Assembly (NCBI RefSeq): GCF_001314875.1
Contig: NZ_LJZS01000007.1
Location: forward strand, 62,001-126,000
DNA from: Halomonas sp. HL-48
GTDB lineage: Bacteria > Pseudomonadota > Gammaproteobacteria > Pseudomonadales > Halomonadaceae
Direction: 5' to 3'
Length of the DNA: 64,000 bases
The notes under the pieces were generated by a model that was given only the letters and a program-made list of their open reading frames with translations, did not search any database and was not told where the DNA came from. This document shows, one piece after another, positions 45,992 to 52,286 of this stretch (positions within the stretch are counted from its first letter, which is position 1; each line of letters begins with the position of its first letter). The translations under genes were made by a program, and so were the position numbers.

Positions 45992-47041
45992 ATGACAAAA
46001 CAAAAACTGATCCTGCTCTTTGATGGGACCTGGAACGACCCTGAAGACCAGACGAATGTTTATCGTATTACGCGGCTTATCCATGATTATGATGGTGGTG
46101 TTAAACAACGGTTCTATTACGACCCCGGTGTGGGTACCTCCAGGTTTCAGCGCATTAGCGGCGGTGCCTTCGGTGTCGGGCTGAGCCAACATTTACGGAA
46201 AGGCTATGACTGGCTTGCCAGGCGCTATAAAGAGGGCGATGAGATATGGATATTCGGGTTCAGCCGTGGTGCCTACACGGCCAGAAGCCTGGTGGGGCTG
46301 ATACGAAAATGCGGGTTAATGCATGTGGTCACGCCAGGGTTGCTGGATAAGGCCGAAAGCATTTATCGGGACAAGGAACTGCACCCAGACGCTGACGTTT
46401 GCACGGATTTCAAGAAAAGCTTCAGCCGCCAGCCGAGGATTCATTTCATGGGCATATGGGATACCGTTGGCGCGCTGGGCGTGCCCGGCACCACCCTGTT
46501 TAAAAGCAAATACGATTGGCACGATACGGAGCTTTCCAGCATCGTCGATCATGCCTATCAAGCGATAGCGCTGGACGAGCACAGAGCGACCTACAACGTC
46601 TCGCTCTGGACCAGCAAGGATGGCAAGCAAAAAGCTGGAAACCACGACGTAGAACAGCGCTGGTTCATCGGCGCCCACGCCAATGTAGGCGGCGGGTACG
46701 GCCCTAACGACACCCTGGCCGATATTTCGCTGAAGTGGATGTTAGGCAAGGCGGAAAAGGCAGGCCTGAAAGTGGCTCAATACGAGGTGCTTGAGGATGC
46801 CTGGAAGACAGCGCCAAGAGATTCTTTCAGCGAGTTTCTGAGGGGGATGTACGCCAAGTTCAAACGCCTTGGGAAGGCAGAAGACTGCCGATTCTACCGG
46901 AAATATTCACAAGGCATGCAGGGAAAACCGGCGGTCAATATTTCAATCGATGACAGTGTCTGGATGCGCTGGGGCGATACAAGCTGTGAATACCGACCAC
47001 GCACCTTGACCGATGCCCAGCTGTCCCCTCCGGAGCAATAG
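45992..47041 (+). CDS. DUF2235 (Tle1-like) alpha/beta hydrolase
   Basis: A 349-residue alpha/beta hydrolase of the DUF2235 family. The opening LILLFDGTWNDPEDQTNVYR is typical, and the nucleophile elbow is GFSRGAYTAR (Ser in GxSxG). FMGIWDTVGALGVPG and the catalytic-His area RWFIGAHANVGGGYG follow. Some family members are type VI secreted phospholipases (Tle1) or tail-associated lipases. No VgrG, PAAR, Hcp or immunity gene is nearby, so it may be a housekeeping or defence-related hydrolase. The ATG at 45992 follows GGGGAACGCA; ATG at 45980 is an alternative. Confidence 0.85.
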   Translation: MTKQKLILLFDGTWNDPEDQTNVYRITRLIHDYDGGVKQRFYYDPGVGTSRFQRISGGAFGVGLSQHLRKGYDWLARRYKEGDEIWIFGFSRGAYTARSLVGLIRKCGLMHVVTPGLLDKAESIYRDKELHPDADVCTDFKKSFSRQPRIHFMGIWDTVGALGVPGTTLFKSKYDWHDTELSSIVDHAYQAIALDEHRATYNVSLWTSKDGKQKAGNHDVEQRWFIGAHANVGGGYGPNDTLADISLKWMLGKAEKAGLKVAQYEVLEDAWKTAPRDSFSEFLRGMYAKFKRLGKAEDCRFYRKYSQGMQGKPAVNISIDDSVWMRWGDTSCEYRPRTLTDAQLSPPEQ

Positions 47042-47136
47042 GCAGGGCAGGCAACCTTGATTGGCGTGGCACCATTCGCCAAGGCCGCCAGGGCGCAGTA
47101 TAATAGCCCGCTAATCAAACCACAGAAGCCATTACT

Positions 47137-47472
47137 ATGTCGTGCCCGCCTTGCCCCCGTTGTCAGTCTGAATTTGTGTACCAGGACCAAAGCCTGTTCA
47201 TCTGCCCCGAGTGCGCCCATGAATGGAACCCCGCCGAGGCCGCCGCTGAAGACGCGGTCACCGTCAAGGATGCCAACGGCACCCTGCTGGCAGAAGGCGA
47301 CAAGGTCACGCTAATAAAAGACCTCAAAGTGAAAAGCAGCTCTCTCGTGCTCAAGATTGGCACAAAAGCCGTGATCAAACGGCTCAAGGAAGGCAAGGAC
47401 CACCAACTGGACTGCAAAGTCGACGGCGCTGGCGACATGATGGTCACCGCCCAGTTTGTGAAGAAGGCCTGA
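47137..47472 (+). CDS. yjdM: Zinc ribbon protein YjdM (PhnA family)
   Basis: A 111-residue protein with an N-terminal zinc ribbon ([16 protein letters not shown] and [11 protein letters not shown]) and a C-terminal SH3-like PhnA domain ([20 protein letters not shown], then VIKRLKEG). The former name PhnA implied a phosphonate role that has not held up; function is unknown. A TATAAT box at 47099-47104 upstream could be its -10 element. It is a normal chromosomal gene lying between the accessory DUF2235 and the second DUF427 copy. Confidence 0.92.
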   Translation: MSCPPCPRCQSEFVYQDQSLFICPECAHEWNPAEAAAEDAVTVKDANGTLLAEGDKVTLIKDLKVKSSSLVLKIGTKAVIKRLKEGKDHQLDCKVDGAGDMMVTAQFVKKA

Positions 47473-47540
47473 TTCCTCCCACCAATCCATCCGTCACCGA
47501 CTAAAAGCTAAGCTGCAAGGGTGTGTTTAACATAAGTTAA

Positions 47541-47913
47541 CTGCTAAGCTAATTTTACTAGAGCGAAAATCGCCGCAGGGAACAACTTAATGTCACATGC
47601 CCCTTGCATCGAGCTACACCCCGTTAACCAGCGCGTGCAGGTGCATGTTGATGGCAAGCTGCTTGCCGACTCCAATCAAGCCCTCGAACTCTGCGAAAAC
47701 GGCTACCCGCCACGCCACTACTTCCCACGTGAAGACGTGCGCATGGATTTGCTGACCACCTCAGAAACGACCACTCATTGCCCGTTTAAAGGCGACACGG
47801 TGTATTTGTCGCTAGACGATCAACAAAACATTGCCTGGAGCTACGAGCAGCCGATTGAAGGGATGGAAGCGATAGCGGGTAGGGTGGCGTTTGGTGGGGC
47901 AGAGAACGAATGA
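47541..47913 (+). repeat. DUF427 segmental duplication, copy 2
   Basis: Matches 42406-42778 along its whole length, from 49 bases before the start codon to the stop codon. It lacks the extra G that shifts the frame at the end of copy 1. A weaker shared stretch continues downstream (around GTTCATT at 42826 and 48059), which suggests the duplicated unit was originally longer. Confidence 0.85.
47590..47913 (+). CDS. DUF427 family protein, copy 2
   Basis: A 107-residue DUF427 protein nearly identical in layout to copy 1: VQVHVDGKLLADSNQALELC, YPPRHYFPREDVRMDLL, THCPFKGDTVYLSL and NIAWSYEQPIEGMEAIAGRV. It ends GGAENE. This copy has the natural C-terminus, so it is probably the reference version. 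The function of the family is unknown. It immediately precedes the integron-type cassette array. Confidence 0.82.
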   Translation: MSHAPCIELHPVNQRVQVHVDGKLLADSNQALELCENGYPPRHYFPREDVRMDLLTTSETTTHCPFKGDTVYLSLDDQQNIAWSYEQPIEGMEAIAGRVAFGGAENE

Positions 47914-48095
47914 GGTGTCTAGACCCTGAGCGGACGTGCCTGGAAATGCCGCAGGCGCGCGAATTTTGGCTATACAGCCAAATGGAAATTCATAGCCCAA
48001 AGAATCATAGGCTTGGGAGAATCTGGCAGGTTGCATTTGGCGGAAAAAAGTGCCAGCACGTTCATTCAATCATAGAACGCACCGTCTAATACGCT

Positions 48096-48102
48096 GTTAG
48101 GC
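48096..48102 (+). other. Integron-type core site GTTAGGC at the left border of the cassette array
   Basis: CGCTGTTAGGCCC carries a perfect GTTRRRY core 19 bases before the start of the first cassette gene. The matching left half (GGCCTAAC with complementary arms) is not seen upstream within 180 bases, so this is not a full attC. It may be the remnant of attI, a degenerated attC, or a secondary insertion site. Confidence 0.55.
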
Positions 48103-48114
48103 CCTTGAAATACT

Positions 48115-48933
48115 ATGAGCCGTCCAAGTTCAAAAAAAAGAAAGCGGAAATCTAATCGGAAGGGTAAATCCGCTTCGAAAACGAAAAATGTTGTGGGCCT
48201 CAGTTCGCTTCATATCGATAATGAGAACAAACGAGTCGTTGTGTTCACGGAGGATATGCTTCTTAACCAGTTGCGACGTGATGGCCCGAAGATTGAAAAA
48301 TCATTTGATAGATTATGTCAGGGGGAGTTAGTCCAGCTCAGCTCTTTAGTCAGCCGAACTGCAGGTTTGCTGTATTCTGGGCTCGCTATAGCCCAACAGA
48401 ACAATGATGAAATTCGTGAAGCGTGTGCGATGCTTCTAATCAATGCGTCAAATTCCTTTGGCTCGGCTGTTGCTGTCCTTCGGATGGGATATGTGCTCCA
48501 ACCCGGTATCATTCTTCGGTCTTTGCTGGAAGCGCTATCAACATCACTTCATTTACTTCAAAAACCCGAAGACCTAACGGCCTACGAAGAGCATAAACTG
48601 TCGTCTACAAAGACCATTGCTGCGGCCAAGAGAGCGCTGCCACCATTTGGCCAGCTTTATGGGCATTTTAGTGACAATTTTGTACACATCGGGCGTTTCC
48701 ACAAAACAATAAACCCAGTTCGGGAATACGCAAAGGGCAACGAGGCTTTGGAGCTCAATCTAAGTTCCCTCCGAATCGCAGCATGGTTGCTGTATGTGAC
48801 AACTGAACTGGCTTTTAACGAGTTGGTAAAGGAGCCAAGCTATTGGCAGCGTGTGGAGCAAGGCTATATGTACAATCCATCTGAGGCAGAAAAAGAGTGG
48901 ATGACGGAATTCTTCGAGTTAGATTTGGCCTAA
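48115..48933 (+). CDS. Integron cassette gene 1, protein of unknown function
   Basis: A 272-residue protein. The first 25 residues are almost all basic (SRPSSKKRKRKSNRKGKSAS), which suggests nucleic-acid binding. The remaining part is helical (SLVSRTAGLLYSGLAIAQQ, then GYVLQPGIILRSLLEALSTS), with a layout that recalls DUF5677-type helical domains, but the resemblance is weak. The coding region runs from just after the core site to the first bases of attC1, so the gene fills the cassette as expected. No promoter is visible. GC content is below that of the flanking genes. Confidence 0.75.
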   Translation: MSRPSSKKRKRKSNRKGKSASKTKNVVGLSSLHIDNENKRVVVFTEDMLLNQLRRDGPKIEKSFDRLCQGELVQLSSLVSRTAGLLYSGLAIAQQNNDEIREACAMLLINASNSFGSAVAVLRMGYVLQPGIILRSLLEALSTSLHLLQKPEDLTAYEEHKLSSTKTIAAAKRALPPFGQLYGHFSDNFVHIGRFHKTINPVREYAKGNEALELNLSSLRIAAWLLYVTTELAFNELVKEPSYWQRVEQGYMYNPSEAEKEWMTEFFELDLA

Positions 48934-49013
48934 CAAGGCCAGTCACGGCGACGCCTACTCCATTGCGGCTTCGCCTCCATTTCGTAGCCGCGCGTGCTGA
49001 GCGGCGTTAGGCC
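48928..49013 (+). other. attC recombination site 1
   Basis: The outer arms GGCCTAAC (48928-48935) and GTTAGGCC (49006-49013) are perfect complements, and they are the R'' and R' boxes of integron attC sites. The inner arms CAGTCACG and CGTGCTG pair with one unpaired T, as is typical of attC hairpins. The middle is an imperfectly paired spacer containing GCGGCTTCGCC. The stop codon of cassette gene 1 overlaps the left arm. Total length is about 86 bases. Confidence 0.85.
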
Positions 49014-49028
49014 TACAAGGGAGAAACT

Positions 49029-49805
49029 ATGAGAGATGATTTTACTGCTGATTGGGCATTCGGGATCAAGGGGGCCATTGAGAATATTGTTCGTAACAAT
49101 TTTCCTCAAGACCTTCGTTCATGGCCATTGCTTCAAGCTTTTAATTTTGAGGCATACTCTCTGCCAAACAATTACATGGCAGTGATACTAAAAGATAAAT
49201 TATCGGGCATACCAGCAGGTCCTGGAGTCGCTACTGAGTTTCAATATAGTGACCATCCAACATTGCCTCCTAAGCTAGAAGAGATTGAGTTATGGCAGTT
49301 TTATCTAAGAAATAAATTTTCTTTAAATCCCGAAGATGCGTGTGTATTAATACCTGTGCATGACTCAGGAAAAAATAGCGCACCAGAAGACTACAAGCTA
49401 TTTTCTGCTGAAGAGAAAATGTTTTGGGATCATCAAATTAAATTTGTAGTTTCAAGTTACAAAGCACACTTGCAAACAACAATGAGCACAAAGCCTGAGC
49501 AGCCAGTAAACATCACATACAACGTGACCGGTAGTAATTCCCGAGTCAATATAAACTCTAGTGACTCATCCACAAATACCGTCACATCAGAAAAAGTTAA
49601 CATATTCACTCAACTTCGTGATGCACTCAATCAAGTAGGCGATGAAGAGCAAAGGCAAACCATTTCAACAAAAATAGATGATATGGAGTCATCTCATGGT
49701 ACAAGTGGTTTCCTTAGTGATTATCAGGGCTTTATGGTGTCAGCAGCTAACCATATGACCGTGTTCGCACCGTTACTTCCAGCTTTAGCGGGGTTATTGG
49801 CCTAA
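49029..49805 (+). CDS. Integron cassette gene 2, putative conflict or defence protein
   Basis: A 258-residue protein of AT-rich composition. An N-terminal globular part (residues 1-150, TADWAFGIKGAIENIVRNNF and WQFYLRNKF) is followed by a short Asn/Ser-rich stretch, NITYNVTGSNSRVNINSSDS, that resembles linkers in AbiTii-like and other phage-conflict proteins. The C-terminus has a hydrophobic tail MTVFAPLLPALAGLLA that could insert into a membrane. I cannot name the family. Its ribosome-binding site AAGGGAGAAACT sits inside the cassette, and its stop overlaps the left arm of attC2. Confidence 0.75.
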   Translation: MRDDFTADWAFGIKGAIENIVRNNFPQDLRSWPLLQAFNFEAYSLPNNYMAVILKDKLSGIPAGPGVATEFQYSDHPTLPPKLEEIELWQFYLRNKFSLNPEDACVLIPVHDSGKNSAPEDYKLFSAEEKMFWDHQIKFVVSSYKAHLQTTMSTKPEQPVNITYNVTGSNSRVNINSSDSSTNTVTSEKVNIFTQLRDALNQVGDEEQRQTISTKIDDMESSHGTSGFLSDYQGFMVSAANHMTVFAPLLPALAGLLA

Positions 49806-49886
49806 CAAACGCATTCACGCGGATAAAATAAAGCTGCGCCGCTTCGCTTTGCACCTTTATTTTTCCGGTGATGCGAGGCATTAAAT
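49799..49886 (+). other. attC recombination site 2, with degenerate right core
   Basis: The left arm GGCCTAAC (49799-49806) is intact. The inner arms CGCATTCACG and GGTGATGCG pair with one unpaired T, and AATAAAG/CTTTATT extend the stem. The right core reads ATTAAAT (49880-49886) instead of GTTRRRY. The bases after the presumed crossover, TTAAAT, are the end of recD (its stop is TTA on this strand at 49881). This is what would be expected if the last cassette joined a non-integron target at recD. Confidence 0.75.
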
Positions 49887-52286
49887 TACCTCCAACCCAC
49901 TAACCCTCATAACCTCGCTAGTCACCGCCTCATTCAACACCCCACGCTTGGCTTCGATCAGCGTGAGCCAATTGCGGGCGCGGGTGATGCCGGTGTAGAC
50001 CAGCTCGCGGGTGAGGATGGGGTTGATGGTGGGCGGTAGCAGCAGGGCGGTGTGTTTGAACTCCGAGCCCTGGGATTTGTGTACCGTCATCGCGAACACG
50101 GTTTCCACCGCGTGGAGGCGAGAGGGCAGCACCCAGCGGATGGGTTTTTCTGTATCGCTGGTCGGAAAGGCGACTCTAAGTAGCGATTTGCCGGGCGTGC
50201 GCGGGTCGGGCACCGCTAGCGTAATGCCGATATCGCCGTTCATCAGTTTCAGGCCGTAGTCGTTTTGGGTGACGAGCACCGGGCGGCCTTCATACCAGCC
50301 TTTTTCCAGCGTGAAATCACTGCCGTGCAGCAGCTTTTCGCTGCGCAACGTTTTGGCGATGCGCAGGTTCAGGCCTTCTACCCCCCACGGGCCTTTGCGC
50401 AGTGCGCAGAGCAGTTGGAAGTGGCTGTAGGCGCTGAGTACCGCGCTTGCCCAGTCGTTGTAGGCGTCTGCATTTTCCTCGAACGATGCCCCGCGTGGGC
50501 GCTGGGCATTAAGTACGTTCAGGTAGTGGCGGTAGCCGGTGGGCGGGGCGATGGGGGTGCCGTTGTGGTCGGTGCGGCCTTCGCCACCGTTGATGAATTT
50601 ATCGGGGCTGCCGTGAATGACCAGCTTATCCAGCGCGGCGTCGTCGGTCAGCGTCAGGTGGTGCAGGTCCGGGTAGCCATTGCGCAGTACCTTGTTCACC
50701 ACCTGGTGTTTTTCCTGGTCGCTCTGGGCGTGGCTTGGCTGGTTGATCGCCTGGGCCAGCTGGCCGATGCCGCTGTGCTCGTTAAAGCGGTGGCTGACCC
50801 GCAGCATAGTAATGGCCTGGTCGAGTGGCTGGCCCTGGGCGTCGATGTAGTCCGGCGGCAGTGGCTGGCCGGTGGCGTGTGCAAGCCAAGCGGCGGTCTC
50901 TGGCGTGTAGTGGGCGGCTTCGGCGCGGCGGCACAGGTCGCCCAGTACGGCACCGGCTTCCACCGAGGCGAGCTGGTCTTTATCCCCCAGCAGTACCAAC
51001 TGCGCCTGGGCGGGCAGGGCGCGCAGCACGGCGGTCATCATTTCGATATCCACCATCGAGGCTTCGTCGATCACCAGCACGTCCAGCGCCAGGGGGTTGG
51101 CGGCGTTGTGGCGGAAGTGGCGGGTATCGGGGCGTGCGCCTAATAAGCGGTGAAGTGTAGTGACTTCGGTTGGAATCGAGGTTTTTAAGGTCTCTGTGCC
51201 GCAATCATCGCTCAATGAATTGGGCTCCAACAAGGTAGCTAGTGACTCAAATGGCAAGAGGCTTACCTGCCCGGCGATGGATTCATTCAGTCGGGCGGCG
51301 GCTTTGCCGGTGGGGGCGGCGAGGCAGATGCGCAGTGGTTGGGCATTGGGTTCCGCCAGTTGTAGGGTTTGCAGCAGGGCGAGTAGGCGCACCACGGTGG
51401 TGGTTTTGCCGGTGCCGGGGCCGCCGGTGATGATGCCGAAGCGGTTGCGGGCGGCGAGGGCGCAGGCGGTTTTTTGCCAGTCGAGGGTATTAGTGGGTTT
51501 GAATAGGATGTTTAGGGCTTGGGGGAGTATTCCGGGGTGACTATCGTCACCCATCGCCGACGTGTCGGACCACCGATAAGTCTGGCTCCTACAAGTACCA
51601 GCGGGCTCCGTGCCTGAATCAATCGCCGACGTGTCGGACCACCAATGACTCGGGCTCCTACAAATACCTTTACCTTCTTCGCCGGTGAGACGGTGGGCGA
51701 TTTCCTGGTGCAGGGTTTGTTCGTATTGCCAGTAGCGGCGTAGGTAGAGCTTGGTGGTGGTGCCGTTGTGGCTGACGACCAGCGGGGTATTGCCGGGGCC
51801 GTTGCTGGCAAGCATGGGGTGGTGCAGGGCGGCTTGCCAGTCGGCGAGCGTTAGCGTGGCGAGCACCTGGCTGGGCAGCGGCGGCGGGTCGTTTAGATCG
51901 TCGCCTTCCGGCGGTAGCGAGAGCGCAAAGTCCGGCGCGCTGAGCGTGGCGTTTAGGTCCAGGCAGACATGGCCGCGGCCTAGCTGGTGGCTGGCAAGCG
52001 CCGCGCCGAGTAGCAGTAGCGGCGGGGCGTCCGGTGCTTCCATGGCGAGAAAACGAACCAGGGCGCGGTCCAGATCCCGCAGCCAGCCACGCGCCACCCA
52101 GTGTTCGCACAGTGCCAGCAGTTCGGTCGTATCGCTGAGCGCATGGTGAGCGCTTACTTGCGCGGTATCCGCCGTGGGCGTTGTCTCTCTCATCGCTTTT
52201 GGCTCGCTCGTTTCGGCGGCGGTGTCGTCGAACAGGTCAAACGTTTGGCTGTCGCCTTCGTGGCCGTTTGTGCGTTTGCGGCTCAT
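49881..52286 (-). CDS. recD: Exodeoxyribonuclease V subunit alpha, RecD helicase
   Basis: An 801-residue 5'-3' helicase of the RecBCD complex, longer than the roughly 600 residues of E. coli RecD. Walker A is GIITGGPGTGKTTTVVRLL (about 285-300), Walker B VLVIDEASMVDI, motif III LVLLGDKDQLASVEAGAVLG and the late TVHKSQGSEF motif. Two extra stretches stand out. Residues 205-248 encode two REP-like repeats (CRSPSHWWSDTSAID and CRSQTYRWSDTSAMG), and residues 345-375 form an AT-rich insert (LLEPNSLSDDCGTETLKTSI). Both avoid the helicase motifs. The gene overlaps recB by four bases. Confidence 0.95.
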   Translation of the reverse strand: MSRKRTNGHEGDSQTFDLFDDTAAETSEPKAMRETTPTADTAQVSAHHALSDTTELLALCEHWVARGWLRDLDRALVRFLAMEAPDAPPLLLLGAALASHQLGRGHVCLDLNATLSAPDFALSLPPEGDDLNDPPPLPSQVLATLTLADWQAALHHPMLASNGPGNTPLVVSHNGTTTKLYLRRYWQYEQTLHQEIAHRLTGEEGKGICRSPSHWWSDTSAIDSGTEPAGTCRSQTYRWSDTSAMGDDSHPGILPQALNILFKPTNTLDWQKTACALAARNRFGIITGGPGTGKTTTVVRLLALLQTLQLAEPNAQPLRICLAAPTGKAAARLNESIAGQVSLLPFESLATLLEPNSLSDDCGTETLKTSIPTEVTTLHRLLGARPDTRHFRHNAANPLALDVLVIDEASMVDIEMMTAVLRALPAQAQLVLLGDKDQLASVEAGAVLGDLCRRAEAAHYTPETAAWLAHATGQPLPPDYIDAQGQPLDQAITMLRVSHRFNEHSGIGQLAQAINQPSHAQSDQEKHQVVNKVLRNGYPDLHHLTLTDDAALDKLVIHGSPDKFINGGEGRTDHNGTPIAPPTGYRHYLNVLNAQRPRGASFEENADAYNDWASAVLSAYSHFQLLCALRKGPWGVEGLNLRIAKTLRSEKLLHGSDFTLEKGWYEGRPVLVTQNDYGLKLMNGDIGITLAVPDPRTPGKSLLRVAFPTSDTEKPIRWVLPSRLHAVETVFAMTVHKSQGSEFKHTALLLPPTINPILTRELVYTGITRARNWLTLIEAKRGVLNEAVTSEVMRVSGLEVI
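51552..51599 (-). repeat. REP-like element inside recD, copy 1
   Basis: A 48-base element that on the minus strand runs GTAC-TTGTAGGAGCC-AGACTTATCGGTGGTCCGAC-ACGTCGGCGATG. It contains the small palindrome CCGAC-GT-GTCGG. It is repeated 69 bases away in frame (copy 2). It resembles the GTAGGAGC-type REP sequences of pseudomonads and relatives. Confidence 0.75.
51621..51668 (-). repeat. REP-like element inside recD, copy 2
   Basis: The second copy differs from copy 1 at about seven bases and starts 69 bases (23 codons) from it, so both are read in the same frame and encode CRSxxxxWSDTSAxx. It keeps the CCGAC-GT-GTCGG palindrome. Confidence 0.75.

Noticed and set aside
47914..48095. Possible complete attC or attI to the left of the first cassette
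   Set aside because: A GTTAGGC core is present at 48096, but no complementary GGCCTAAC-type left half or paired inner arms were found upstream, so only the core site is annotated.
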